64,000 nt of DNA from Anniella stebbinsi (lineage: Eukaryota; Chordata; Lepidosauria; Squamata; Anniellidae), in assembly GCA_029215795.1 (NCBI GenBank), contig JARDYH010000001.1:189851654-189915653 (forward strand), in the 5' to 3' direction. This document shows, one piece after another, positions 11,121 through 23,206 of the stretch. The first letter of the stretch is position 1; the number at the start of each line of letters is the position of its first letter. Below the pieces are notes generated by a model. It made no database searches and was not told where the DNA came from. It saw only the letters and a list, made by a program, of their open reading frames with translations. The position numbers were made by a program, and so were the translations under genes.

Positions 11121-13219
11121 TTCAGGTCCAGGTCATCATCTTTGTTCTCCCACCATCTTTCCCCTCTATGCAGTCACTCTGTGGAAGTGCAGATCATTTT
11201 AATGATGCAATTGTATTTAATGCTTGAATACATTTTAATAATGCAATTGTATTTAATGCTTCAGTACTACATTGGTGGAATGTAAAAATCCTTCTCCCTC
11301 CCTCCCCCCAATAATTTTTATTAATTAATGGAAAATGCAGACTTTCTAAAATTAACTTTTGATTACCAATTTGATTTTTTATCTTAAAATAACTTAAAAT
11401 GAAGATAGTTTGTTGATTCATTTGTTAAATTTATGTGCAGATGCCCTCAGGGCAGTTTACAGTCATAATAATAAAATACCAATTACAACAATAAATGCAA
11501 TCATTGAAATGATCTCTCTCATTTTCTCAGTTTATTTTCTTATTTTGTGCATAGTTCAATTAATGCCAATATGGTCACCTGGCTTGTTCCATTCTTAAGC
11601 ACCTTGTTGATGAATTTCTGCTTATCACTGAATCATATTAAATGCTTTTTAAAGATAATCAAGATTCTTAGTGGAGTTCATAAATAAACAATAGAGTCCT
11701 TAAGCATGTTTTCTATGTCTAAACCTCTGTTAAATTCATAGTTGGTGTTGGGGTAGGAAGAATATTTCACTTTATAGAAAGCAACAAAAGTGTGGCGTTT
11801 GGGATTTAGAGGGAACTTAATGTATGTGATGTGTGTTAACTTCCACAGCTGATGTTTTGCATCCATAATGTTATGATCCTATAGGGTAGAACACAAAAGG
11901 ACCTATTTTATTTACTTACCTTGATTACTGCTCTGCTTAATGAGAAATTGCTTATATTTGGGAATACTATTTGAAAATTCACATTGTAAATCTAATCTCC
12001 CCTACCCCAATTGATAGAAGAAACTAGGCTATATGTATTTTCCAGTCTCGTCTTCAGAATAGTAAATTCAGGCAAAGTTGTTAATAGTTCAGAAGCTAGT
12101 TATTTTTGCAGTTTGTCATCTTGGATGGCAAATACCTTTTCCCCCTTAATTTACAGTTCATAAAATAGATGTGCGACTTGATACTTTGACAAGAAGAATA
12201 TTTAGAAGATTGACAAGAATGTTTAAGTAAAACTTCCATTGCAATGAACTTTATTAATTACATATTTATGATACATTTTGGAAGTGTATATATCCTTACT
12301 ATGAAAAACAATTGATAATTATCCTTGCTCCACTACAAATTTTGCTAGTTACTATAATTCAGACCAACCTATCTCACAGCATTCTTCTGGGCATAAAGTT
12401 ACTATCATGCACTCTTTGGACCAAGGGCAAGATAAAAATATAATAAATAAAACACCAGATAAATAATATTTCATTGTTAACGTTACTTTAGTTAACTTTC
12501 AAAAGTGTTAATGTCAAAGCAGCTACTAATCACGAACCAACGAATCAAGCAACCCGTTCTGTTTAGCTTTATGGATCGTATTTGTGATTTTCCCATGGGC
12601 TAGTTAGCAAGCTACTTTTGAAATGTCTGAGGAGGGGGGCTATTCAAACCAAGTGACATATGCCCAAGTGTTTATGTGGGCCCAGTGGGATTTGTCGAAT
12701 TGCTCTTGGGGTCCTTGAACTGGGAAAAAATCGTTAGCTAAAAAATTGATAAATTTGATATCCCTTGTTTGTACTTTTATTTTCCACCTGAGAGCTAATT
12801 GGCAGAATCTGTTATCTGGATCATAGTTAAGAATAACATTACACAATTTTAAAGGTAGTCTCTGAACTTCACGGTTCTGGGCATTTTCAAAGGTATCTCC
12901 AGATAAAATATGCAAAATGTTTCAGTGATTATTGAGACAGGAAAGAAGTCTGATTTTACCTTAGTGTGAATGTACCAATGATCAGATGTCTAAATTGGTA
13001 CCTGCCATTTAACTATATGGGCAATGTCTCATAGAACTGGGCTGCTAGTCCTGAAACCCTTTTGCTGCATTTTTTTTAAAAATCTGAATCCATTGTTTAA
13101 GTATCTTATGTTGATTTTGCAGCATGAACCAACTACTAACACTTTTGGTAGCCTCATGTCATCATATTCTTAATTAGAAAGCTATCAATCTATCTGACCT
13201 CTACTATTCTAATGCTTCT

Positions 13220-13236
13220 CCCCCCCCCCCCCCCCC
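13220..13236 (+). repeat. Poly-C tract near an acceptor
   Basis: Seventeen consecutive C bases start about 56 bases before the exon at 13276. They form the main pyrimidine run upstream of that acceptor; the sequence between them and the AG is poor in pyrimidines. Confidence 0.7.
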
Positions 13237-13275
13237 AATCTCTGTTTGATGCATTCTTTGGGTATATATGGGCAG

Positions 13276-13353
13276 GCTTCCGAGTACAGTTGCTACCTGG
13301 GCTCAGGATCTCGAGCTTCTTCTAGAGCTAGTTCTGCTCGTGCAAGTCCTGTG
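13276..13353 (+). CDS. LRRFIP1: LRRFIP1 exon, Ser/Arg-rich SGSRASSRASS segment
   Basis: The 78 bp exon follows TATGGGCAG and is followed by GTGAGC; it is phase 0 on both sides. It encodes ASEYSCYLGSG and then SRASSRASSARASPV, the serine-rich signature shared by LRRFIP1 and LRRFIP2 and a likely phosphorylation region. The acceptor is weak close to the AG; the poly-C run further upstream may serve as its pyrimidine tract. Confidence 0.95.
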
Positions 13354-13842
13354 GTGAGCATGACTTTCTGCTTTCTCTTTACTGTATTGAATTTCTTTTC
13401 CTCTATTTCCCAAGCCTGTTTCTGCAGTGCATGCTTACTTAAATGAATTCATATTAAATCACAAATTTGAAATATGACTGGCCACCTGCTAAACTCTAAT
13501 GGACCACTAGGTCATTCATACTGTAAATGGGGCTCTGCTCCTAATGTGCAATGTGATATTATTTTTGTTATTGTAAGGGGAATTCTACTTGGATAAGGTG
13601 ATCATCTGTCTATGTGTTCTTTGTTGCTTAACCCCTGTCCTTGTTTTTAAAAAAACACCTTTGGGCTGGTTTGGGTTTGTTAGTTGTTGCTGTTTTTCTC
13701 CCATTAGTTTTTTTTCTTATCTTCCCCTCCCCCTGGTTTCTGCAAACCTTGGAATTTCCCAAGCCTGCTGATACCCCCAGTTTGTTTCTTAGTAGGCTTG
13801 TTTTGGCTACATAGCTATTATAACTCAGCACATGAGTTCATG

Positions 13843-13898
<56 letters not shown>
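13843..13898 (+). repeat. (CT)n(CA)n compound microsatellite
   Basis: A run of CT dinucleotides passes directly into CA dinucleotides in the intron after the SRASSRASS exon. Likely polymorphic in length. Confidence 0.95.
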
Positions 13899-13901
<3 letters not shown>

Positions 13902-14135
13902 GGGGCCTACAACAAAATGTTGCAGTATGGCTTTAGCTACATAAGGATTCTCACTCTGAGTATGAAGTTGCTATTGGTGTATGGGATGGTCTACAAAGCT
14001 TTAAGCCTGAAAAATGTTGCATTCTTACTAATGTTTTCCAATCCAATTGGAATTGGGTGTGTATTTATGATGCTTTATAGAAGAATAAAAGTCAGATTTA
14101 AAACCACTCACTAGCTTGCAAAGGCACTCCTCCTC

Positions 14136-14167
14136 TGTGTGTGTGTGTGTGTGTGTGTGTTTCTCAT

Positions 14168-14194
<27 letters not shown>
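14136..14194 (+). repeat. (TG)n and (GA)n microsatellites
   Basis: A TG run is followed after a few bases by a GA run. Together with the (CT)n(CA)n tract about 250 bp upstream it forms an inverted arrangement of complementary simple repeats. Apparent open frames across it (Cys-Val and Arg-Glu runs) are artefacts of the repeat. Confidence 0.95.
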
Positions 14195-14198
<4 letters not shown>

Positions 14199-14959
14199 CT
14201 CACTGGACTTTTGCAAGAACCACCCGCTGCAGTGAGCTGTTACTGCCATCTTCTGAAAAAGCCGAGCAAAAGGGAGAGAAACCACTCCAAAGAGGGAGGG
14301 ATCTATGGCAACCCCAAATGATATCTGGCTAGCTTCATGCTTATACTTTGTAGTCTTCACTGACTTGACTTAAATGTACTATATAATTCAAGGTAAATTA
14401 AGGTACAAAGAGTTCCATCTGCTGGAAGGTAGCAGGTGCTTGGTCTGTAAACAATAAACCTGTTGTAAAAACAGGATCTCAGAAGTAGTGCCTGATTCAT
14501 AGAGGCTGTGGGTAGAGACAAAAGGTAGGAAGCCTGAGGCAAAGGCATGTAGGAGAAAATAATTGTCTCTGCCTGGCCTACTTGCAATGCTTAAAAGTCA
14601 TACTGAAAATATTTGGCAGGTAAACTCAATGACAAAATAGCTGAGTGCAGAGCCCCTAAGTTATTTTGGGTTGATGAGATCAGGATGTGATAGGATGAGT
14701 CCCTCTCCAAGTAAGTTGAGGAAAGGGGCAGTGTACAAGAAGAGAGGTTAAACCTCTGAAGTGAAGCTTGGCCTAAGCCTCCCCTCCCCCCAAAACAGAT
14801 TTCCCTTTGTTAAGGTGAGCAATCTATTTACTGGATTTCAGTCTGACACATAACACCAGAATGCATCATCATCACCACCACAGCAGCCAACCAACTGTTG
14901 ACCAGGGAACCACAAGCAGGCACGGTACAACAACACCCTCCCACCCATGTTCCCCAGCA

Positions 14960-17005
14960 ACTACTGTATACAAGCTTACTGCCTCTGATACTGGAGGTTG
15001 CACTTAGCCATCAGGACTAGTTGCCATTGATAGTCTTCTCCTCCAAGAATTTATCCAACCCCCTTTTAAAGCCATCCAGATTGGTGGCCCTCACCACATC
15101 TTGTTGCAGTGAATTCCATAGTTTGACTATAAGCTGTGTGAAGAAGTACTTCCTTTTGTCTGTCCTGAATCTCCCACCAATCAGCTTCATGGGATTACCA
15201 TGGGTTATAGTATTATGAGAGAGGGAGAATTTTTTTTCCTTATCTACATTCTACACATCATGCATAATTTTGTACACCTCTATCAGGTCCCCCCCTTAGC
15301 CTCCTTTTTTCCAAGTTAATCCCAGCTGTTGTAACCTTCTCTCCTAGGGGAAATGATTGATTTTTGATCATTTTAGTTGCCCTTTTCTGCACTTTTTCCA
15401 GCTCTTCAATATATTTTTTTAGCTGTGGTGACCAAAACTGTGCACAGTATTCTAAGTGTGGTCACAACATAGATTTGTATAAAGGCAGTATGATCCTAAC
15501 AGTTTTATTCTCAATTCCTTTTCTAACAATGCCTAAGATGGAGGTTGCCTTCTTTCCATCGAGCTGTCCACCACAACCCCGATATCTTTTTCTTGGTCGG
15601 TAACTGCCAACAGGTTAAACTTGAAGTTGGGATATTTTGTACCAACATGCATCAATTTACACTTGCTTACACTGAACCTCATCTGCCATTTGGATGCCAC
15701 TCTCCCAGCTTGGAGAGCTCCTTTTGGAGCTCCTCACAATCCTTTTTTATTTTAACCAACGTAAATAATTTGGTATCATCAGCAAACTGGCCACTTCACT
15801 GCTCACTCTTAATTCTAGATCATTTATGAACAAGTTAAAAAGAATTGGGACCCCACTATTTACTTCCCTCCACTGGGAGAATTTACCTTTTATTCCTACT
15901 CTCTGCTTTCTGTTCTTTAACCAGTTGCTGATCCATTAGAGGACCTCTCCCCTTATTCCATGACTGCTAAGATTGCTCAGGAACCTTTGCTGAGGGACTT
16001 TATCAAAAGCCTTTTGGAAGTCCAAGTAAACAATGTCCACTGCATCACCCCTGTCTACATGTCTGTTGACAGTCTCCAAGAACTTTAACAGATTAGTGAG
16101 ACAGGACTTACCTTTGCGGAAGCCATATTGATTCTTTTTGAGAAGGACTTGTCCTTCTTATGTTTACTAATTTTGTCTTTAATAATGCTTTCAACCAGTT
16201 TACCTGGAACAGGCGTTAAACTAATCGGCCTTTAATTTTCCGGATCCCCCCTGCATCCCTTTTTAAAAATTGGTGTTACATTGGCCAGCTTCCAGTCCTC
16301 TGGTACAGAGGCTGAACTTAGGGACATGTTGCATATTTTGGTTGGAAGATCAGCAATTTCATATTTGAGTTCCTTGAGAACTCGAGGATAAATACAATCC
16401 GGGCCTGGTGATTTATTTGCTTTTAATTTGTCAATAAGGTTAAGAACTTCATCATTTGTCACCGCTATTTGCCTCAATTCCTCAGACTCCCTTTGCCTCT
16501 GTTCCTCAGACTCCCTTCAGTTCAGGCACAGGTATCTGTCCTATTTCTTCTGCAGTGAACACTGATGCGAAGAATTCAGTCGCCTTCTCTGCAGTCTCCA
16601 TGCCCTCATTTAGTACTCCCTTAACTCCATTGCCATGCAGCGGTCCAACTGCTTCCCTAGCTGGTTTCCTGCTTCTGATATATTTAAAGAATTATTTATT
16701 GTTGTCATTAATATTGTTGACAATGTTCTCTTCAAAATGCTTTTTTGCATCTCTTATTGTCTGCTTGTATTGCCTTTGTGCAAGCTTGTGTTTCCTTATA
16801 TTTTCCTGACTTGGGCAAGACTTCCATTTTCTGAAGAAAGCCCTCTTTTCTACAATAGCTCCCTTGACACTGCTTGTTAACCATGCTGGTGACCTCTTAG
16901 ACTTTGACTTTCCTAACCTGTGGTATATTTTTTTAGCTGAGCTTCTGTTATTGTGATTTTGAGTAACTTCCACACATTTTGAAGGGACAACATTTATATC
17001 CCACC
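14960..17005 (-). mobile_element. CR1 LINE, antisense, 5'-truncated and decayed
   Basis: Reads on the minus strand. Recognisable parts, from its 5' side (right) to 3' side (left), are the linker upstream of RT (16692-17005, with SPAWLTSSVKGAIVEKR), the RT N-terminal block (16232-16477, ANKSPGPDCIYPRVLKEL and KLANVTPIFKKG), broken RT with a FADDTKLF-like stretch near 15770, and the CR1-type 3' non-coding end at about 14960-15250. Frameshifts and stops separate them. End points are approximate. Confidence 0.85.
16232..16477 (-). pseudogene. CR1 reverse transcriptase fragment
   Basis: Eighty-one residues of CR1 RT. SPGPD followed by PRVLKEL is the standard CR1 entry into the RT domain, and VTPIFKKG precedes the fingers/palm region. 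The frame ends before the catalytic FADD motif, which lies in another frame nearer 15770. Non-functional fragment. Confidence 0.85.
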
Positions 17006-17010
17006 TTCTT

Positions 17011-17478
17011 AACACAGCTGCAAAAATAATTCACCAACAGCTGGCCATTAAATTCAACCTTGTCAAACAATGTACACCATACTATACATACTCACCCAAA
17101 ACAATCTTGGAAAAGGAACATCATAAAATATACTGGGACAGAACAATTCATACGGTCAAGACAATATCTTGCAACCGACCAGACATAACGGTCATAGACA
17201 AAAAAGAAAAAAACACATACCTCATCGACATAGCAATACTGAATGACAAACATATTTTAGAAAAAGAAGAGGAAAAGAAAGAAAAATATACACTACTGGC
17301 CATGGAAGTCAAAGAACTGTGGCAACAGGAAAAGGTCACAATTATTCTGTTAATCACATCAAAAAACTATACAGAAGATCTTCAGAAACTGGGCCTACCA
17401 AAATACATCCACACCAACATCCAGAAAGCAGTCATAATTAAAACATGCTCAATTGTCAGGAAATTTCTGAATCTGTAA
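17011..17478 (+). pseudogene. C-terminal endonuclease of an R4-like LINE
   Basis: The frame is open from 17011 to the stop at 17476-17478. It contains HKIYWDRTI, then NRPDITVIDKKEKNTYLIDI, then LPKYIHTNIQKAVIIKTCSI. The RPD ... LID spacing matches the PD-(D/E)xK restriction-like endonuclease found at the C-terminus of R2/R4-type LINEs, in contrast to the N-terminal apurinic endonuclease of L1 and CR1. No upstream RT is present, so it is a 5'-truncated copy. The family call is from recalled motifs; the R4 clade is likely but not proven. Confidence 0.65.
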
Positions 17479-17640
17479 AAGACGGCATGACTTGGCAACG
17501 CCCATCATGTTGGTTTAGAAAAACTGCCATGAGCGAAGAAGAGATACATAATAACAGAACAGTAAAATGCTATATTAAAACCATCCATCAACTATTCTAG
17601 AAAGTCTCAACAAATCCAAAAAAAATCCTCACACTGAAGG
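17011..17640 (+). mobile_element. R4/Dong-like LINE, 3' fragment
   Basis: A sense-oriented fragment carries the last about 155 codons of a LINE ORF (17011-17478) plus its 3' non-coding sequence. The start abuts the antisense CR1, so one probably inserted next to or into the other. The 3' boundary is approximate. Confidence 0.6.
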
Positions 17641-18029
17641 ATATCAAACTTGGCAGCAGAAGAGCCTCTCTAATGAGAACATTTCAGAATTTGGGAGCCA
17701 GAAGTACAAAGGCACTCAGCATAATCACTATCAGCCTAACTTCAGAAAGCAGAGGGATGTGGTAGAAGGCCTCAAAGATAAAGAACATAGGGTTTGGAAA
17801 GATTACATTCTGTAGGTAAAACTTTTTTTTAGGAGACCTCCTTTGTTAGGATGTAGTTCTGTAAATTATTCCTGAACAGGGTACAGGATCCCGCCCACTG
17901 GGTACATTTTGGAATTTAGTCATACTGAGCCTCTTCTCTCTCACATGCCTATTGGCACTATCTGTTAACACCCCACTGCCATTTCTGTCTATATGTTAAG
18001 CTTACTGTTGAGAACTACCCAGACCTACC

Positions 18030-18070
18030 CAGACAGCTTCGGCTATTGAGTGGTATAAAATGAAATAATT
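18030..18070 (+). repeat. Degenerate L2-type 3' tail
   Basis: CAGACAGCTTCGGCTATTGA followed by GTGGTATAAAATG resembles the L2 terminal sequence seen intact at 62518-62578. Too short and diverged to extend further. Confidence 0.6.
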
Positions 18071-18563
18071 AAGCTTTTAGTACTTATTCAGTTACAGAAG
18101 CAAAGTGACCTATTTCAAATTTAAGTTTGTTTGGTTCGAACTCCAGGTTATTTTCCCCTGTACACTTTAAATTTTCAAGTTAATATATACAATTTCACAA
18201 CACAAGCGTATTTACAAAGGGGTAAAAAAGTAAAAGCTTTAAACTGAATTAAAGAGCAGAAGTTTTGATTTAAGAGGTATTTTTTGATCCCTAACCTGAA
18301 ATAAACAAAAAAGTGAATGTCCAGGACTGATCAAATGTGCCCATTGATAATATTCAAGTGCTGACTAGGATAGTAACTAAATCTGGTCACATTTGTGCAT
18401 AATGGGTAGTAAATAAATAATCTTTTCTCCAAGTTTGCAGGTTGCCAATGGAATCACATTGAACAGGTTTGAGGGGAATCTGTTGATGAGAAAATGGCTC
18501 CTTAACATCTCATATTGTTGCATTGCCATGTACTCATGGTGTGTTTTTTCTCCCTCACTCTAG

Positions 18564-18596
18564 GTTGAAGAAAGGCCTGAAAAAGACTTTGAGAAG
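18564..18596 (+). CDS. LRRFIP1: LRRFIP1 micro-exon VEERPEKDFEK
   Basis: A 33 bp exon after CTCACTCTAG and before GTAAGA, phase 0 on both sides, encoding eleven charged residues. The VEERPEKDF block is conserved in LRRFIP1 as I recall it and directly precedes the [11 protein letters not shown] block. Too short to be found by ORF length; it is supported by the splice sites, frame and neighbouring exons. Confidence 0.93.
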
Positions 18597-19832
18597 GTAA
18601 GAGAGAATGTGTGGCATGGCTGTGTGTGATTGAAAAGTTAAATGATACACGATTTTAAATTATAGATAAAAACTGAGACTGATTTGAAAACTATGAAGGT
18701 TAGAACGCAATGCATTGAATATTGAAACTGCAAATGAATGTGCTTTGTTTTCAGCTCCTTTAATTTTCTGCTTTTGATTTTTTTTTTTACTGACTTTATG
18801 TAGATACAATATTTTAATACCAAGTTACAATTGCTAGATTCAGTAATCCAAGTCATAATATTTTGACATATATTCCCAATTTTTTTTGCTGGAAAAATGA
18901 ACTCTGATGATATGGGCAATATCCATGTTGGTAGTTCCTGAAACAACCCAGGAAATGTTGTTTCTGGTTTGGGCTTGTTTCCAGAGTTGCTTCAAAAATC
19001 ACTAGCTTCCCACTGCACTAACAATAGGTCCTGTGGGTGCAATAGAATGACTGGAGGCACAATGGTAGTATTGGATACTGTCTGTATTTTGTAGGCTATA
19101 CTTTCAGAGTTAGGTAATCTGACATAAGTATTTGTTGCTGAGGGGTGTATGCATTATATATGACCCAAAAGTGAAGAGGCACAAGTGTTAGAAGTGAAAC
19201 AGAGTAGTTTGCACCAGGAGTGGTTTGAAATTCATTAAATCTGGTTTCTAGGAAGTGTGAAAACCACAGATTCTCCATTCAAATGTCCTGATTTAACCAA
19301 CCAGGAAGTTGCTTCTCAGCCAGATGCATGAGAGGAGGGACTGGGAGAGGAAGGGCTTGAGCTTGTTTCTTGTTCCAATTCCAAAAAAACCCCCACATCT
19401 GTTGCAACAGCAGTATTGTATCTAAACCAGATCTCTACATGCAGTTAAAATGAATGAACACTTGGTATAGCTTTCTTGGTTTTTTTTTAAGACATGATGA
19501 ATAGTTTTGTGAATAGTACGATTTATTGATGATATTACAACTATTTTTGATTTTGCACTGAACAGTATCCTGGCATTAAGCTTCCTATTTATTATATGGT
19601 CAGTATCCAATGCTACCTATGCACTAGCAGGTCCCACAGCTAATGTAACAGAAAGCTAGTGGTTCTGAAAACAACCAGAAACAAGTCAAAGCCATAGTTT
19701 CTGAAATGTTAGAGATTAGTGGAGCTTGCAGAAAGGAGCTCTGCTGACCTGTCCTGTTCTTGAAATGAGAGTTTTGCTCATTTCCAGGGTTATTTAAAGA
19801 AGTGCTAGCTTCCTGTTGCTCCTGTGGGACTC

Positions 19833-20350
19833 GCTGGCTCAGTTCGGACGACATATTAAGCAATGGAGGGGTAAATAATGTATTGACCGTGCGTTAGGCA
19901 GGAGGAGCTCCACAGACGACACACTGCAGCCAGCACTGCTCAGAATCGGCAAATGCCCCGGCTGCAAGGAACGTGCAGCGGCCATTTTGGTTGCAGCTTC
20001 TCCTCCTTGTGTCCCCCAGCCGTATCCCAGCATGCACCGTGAGTTCTGCCAGCTGCATAGAGCGGCTGGGTTTTTTTTTGGCTGCTCTAGGCAGCAGAAT
20101 TATATTCCGAAACGGAATAGTCCACGGAGAGAGGGGGGGCTGAATTCGGACGACACTTTAAACAACAGGACTTCGGGCTAAACAATGTGCAAGCCAGTTG
20201 TTTCGCTCCGTTGTTTAAAGTGCCTAATTAACGTACTGTCAGTTGTGTGTGCGTTGTGTGCTGCCCTCCAGACGACACAATAAGCAACACAACTGACTAT
20301 TGTTCCCCCCCTCCTCCGTTGCCTAATGTGTCGTTCGAACTGAGCCACTG
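19833..20350. mobile_element. Non-autonomous DNA transposon (MITE-like)
   Basis: Terminal inverted repeats of about 30 bp: CTGGCTCAGTTCGGACGACA at the left end pairs with TGTCGTTCGAACTGAGCCA at the right. A second inner pair lies at about 20144-20170 (GGACGACACTTTAAACAAC) and 20205-20222 (GTTGTTTAAAGTGCC). The roughly 520 bp unit has no plausible transposase. A clear target-site duplication was not found. The family is not identified. Confidence 0.65.
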
Positions 20351-20707
20351 TGAGTGCATGAAAAGAGTGGAGGCTCAGCAGCACTATTGGATACTGCCCT
20401 ATGAAAAGCAAAATTCTCCATCTTCCCCATTTCATATTCCACTCATCCCCTTTTTAATGTGGTATTGGGTAATGTAGGGTAACCATATTTTGGAAACCAA
20501 AATGGAAGAAAACATGCCCGGTGCTTAAGGAGGCGTGCCCACTGCAACATGTCCAGCCCCCAAGGGGGTAAGGCCTTGGGCACATGTCTGATTCCACAGC
20601 TCACAATTAAGACAAACCTGTTCTACGCAATATCTTAATGTTAAAATCACTGACATAAGGAACAAGTGAGACAATCAATGTATTTGAAATTAACATTTGA
20701 TGGACTG

Positions 20708-20818
20708 GTTTTGGATTACAATTCCCATCAGCCCCAGCTAGTGTGGCCAATAGTCAGAAATTATGGGAGTTGTATTCCAAAACATGTGGAGGGCACCAGG
20801 CTGCCTATCCCTGGTCTA
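20708..20818. repeat. Short foldback repeat
   Basis: TTGGATTACAATTCCCATCA at 20711 pairs with ATGGGAGTTGTATTCCAA at 20763-20780, followed by GGAGGGCACCAGGCTGCC. A related foldback copy lies at 46036-46160. No coding capacity. Confidence 0.6.
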
Positions 20819-21066
20819 AAATATCACAGACTAAGGCATCATCTCCATGTGGGCCCGCATCTTGGGTCGCCCCCCCCCAAAAAATCCTTCCTGCAAGTAA
20901 AAACCTAGACATCGTAGAGAGGACTGTGCTAAACCTTTGTCCCTGCTGTGCTAGCTTTCTGTTTGCAGTGAGTAAAGCACCTCCTCTTTAGCCTGAAGTG
21001 GCACAGTCCAGAATTCTGTCACTTCAGGAATTTACTATTACTACAGCCTCTTCCAAGGCCTATGCC

Positions 21067-21068
<2 letters not shown>

Positions 21069-21105
<37 letters not shown>
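21069..21105 (+). repeat. (GT)n microsatellite
   Basis: Uninterrupted GT dinucleotides in an intron. A frame through it gives Val-Cys runs that should not be taken for protein. Confidence 0.95.
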
Positions 21106-21107
<2 letters not shown>

Positions 21108-21702
21108 GAGGCAAGTGAGAGATGCAGGACCTCCCCCCCCCCAACCCCGCCAATGCTCCACAACCAGGTACAACTTGACTAGGCAATGGGACAATAACCA
21201 GAAGAGAAGCAATGGAACAAATGTCTCAGAGGAAAGAAATACACAGGACTAAGATGAGCTGCTGCTCTCACACATCTACAAATTATATACTTACCATATG
21301 AAAAGTGTTGGGAGTGGGCCTGTCCTCAGAGTCTTCAATTAACACAAACTTCCAAACATCAAACTTTCAAACTAAGGCCTAGAGAAGAGTCACTTTGGCC
21401 CAATTACAACCTCGCAGTCTAACCTACACCACAGGATTGTTGTGAAGATAAAAAGTGGGGGGGGGGAGCTTGTTTACCTCCTTTAGTTCTTGGAGAAAAG
21501 GTGGAATATGAGTGCAATCAGATATAGTAGAAAAGACATGACTTTTACAATATGCTATAAATAACTCAAAAGAAGTCACCCTAGCATGAGAAATGACCAT
21601 CAGCATATTGCATGATTTGTTATAATATGCATGTATGGACATACATGAACTAAGATAAGATGCATCAAACAATGTTAATGGCCTTGATGGCAATGTGTAT
21701 TC

Positions 21703-21703
<1 letters not shown>

Positions 21704-21735
<32 letters not shown>
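21704..21735 (+). repeat. (TTA)n microsatellite
   Basis: Uninterrupted trinucleotide repeat in the intron between the exons at 18564 and 23081. Confidence 0.95.
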
Positions 21736-22469
21736 GTGTTATCTTAAGTAGCAGCACCATACATTGAAAAGTATTTATATTAAGGATAGAATCCACCCCT
21801 ACCAAGCGCTCTCTCTCTCCACACGCACACACTCATAAGAATTTCTCAAACTGCAAATCCTCCCCGCATTTTTACACAACATGGCAGCACACACTTAAAT
21901 GCATTCCCTTTCAATCACAACCCCATGAAAAGATTTTTGCATGAATTTATTGGACTGTGATGGGAATGGATTTTGTTAAAACAAAAGTATTTGTGCTGAG
22001 AGAAATGATCCCCTACCCACCCAGAAATGAACAGATGAGATCAGCAACCACCAGCAGCAAGAAACATAAAAAATAGCAATAAGATCATACCAGGATGATG
22101 ATATTTTTGAAATTGTCTCTGAACCTCTCCCACAAAACACAATGAGCCTCAAGGAGACAACACACGCTGCTGCTGCTGCTCCCGTCATGCTCTCACACAA
22201 TTCCTGCTCAGAAGGAGCTGGCCAGGCAGTCAAGGGTTGTGAGCCAGGTAACTGGTACTACATTAACACTTTCCTTGCCCAGAAGGGCTCCTACCTCCTC
22301 CATTTTAGAGGGCTCAAGTTATTTTTCTTCCTTTTTTTGTAAACTGGCAGCAGAGAACAGCCAGGAAAGAGAGTGAGTGGAGAGATACAGATTGCTGAGA
22401 GGGAAAGGAAGGGAGAATGAATGAATGAATGAATGAATAAATGAATAGAATGATCTGTATGTGCAGGTC

Positions 22470-22650
22470 TCAATCGGGGCGGGGTGGTGGTGGAGCAGTC
22501 ATCTTCCTTTCCTGTCTTCCCAGAAATCTCAAGTCTCATGAGACTTTCTGGAATGAGGTGCCTGAAGTCTCATGAGACTTGAGACTGCTGGGAAAGGCAG
22601 GGAAAGAAGATGACTCCTCCCCCACTCCACGCCAATCGAAGCCTGGAAAC
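22470..22650. repeat. Foldback element with about 80 bp arms
   Basis: The left arm (about 22470-22541) and right arm (about 22568-22650) are reverse complements with few mismatches. Examples: CTCAAGTCTCATGAGAC on the left against GTCTCATGAGACTTGAG on the right, and AGTCATCTTC against GAAGATGACT further out. The loop is about 26 bp. An unidentified palindromic repeat similar in form to the one inside the CR1 at 57.2 kb. Confidence 0.7.
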
Positions 22651-23080
22651 GGCCTCTTAAAGTTTGTATTAAGAGGCCCAAGCCTCAATTGGGACAGGTG
22701 GTGGTGGATGGCAGCAGCATGTGTGTTTTCTGGGCTTCTGGAAAGCATGCAGATTGGGCACAAACCATTAGCATGGCTGGGAGGACAAATGGGTGGCCGA
22801 TCTGCCCAGAAACGCACTCCCTGCCCCCACACCTTTTCCGGACATTTATGAACAAATTACAAATCCCCCCACCCCCCGAGTGCACAGAAAGCCGGACATG
22901 TCCAGGCAAAACTAGACAGTTAGGTACCCTAAGTAATGGAATATCCTTGGACTTTCAAAGGCATAGTCCTTGTGTTCTGGGACTGAGGTCCAATGGAAAC
23001 TAGTTCCATCAACCTTCTTGACTCAAGAGCACATCTGAAGATGTAATTTCACTGTTTTGTAAACCATCACTTAATTCCAG

Positions 23081-23206
23081 GGAGGTCGCACAGTTTCAAG
23101 TTTGTCAGCAGCTACGCTGGCCTCTCTAGGTGGAACTTCTTCCCGACGAGGAAGTGGGGATACCTCCATCTCAGTTGATACTGAAGCATCTATTAGAGAA
23201 ATTAAG
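23081..23206 (+). CDS. LRRFIP1: LRRFIP1 exon, [11 protein letters not shown] block
   Basis: The 126 bp exon lies between TTAATTCCAG and GTAAGA, phase 0 on both sides. It encodes GGRTVSS and then [20 protein letters not shown] followed by a [10 protein letters not shown] end. This is the most conserved pre-coiled-coil block of the LRRFIP family and it leads into the coiled coil. The final SIREIK joins in frame to either the DIHELKD exon at 23478 or, if that is skipped, to [12 protein letters not shown] at 36726. Confidence 0.97.

Noticed and set aside
14139..14332. Cys-Val and Arg-Glu rich open frames
   Set aside because: Translation of (TG)n and (GA)n microsatellites.
20475..22937. Possible 2.4 kb DNA transposon bounded by GTAGGGTAACC and GGTACCCTAA
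   Set aside because: The end similarity is only about ten bases, the interior is a mix of other repeats and no transposase remains. The ends may belong to two unrelated repeats.
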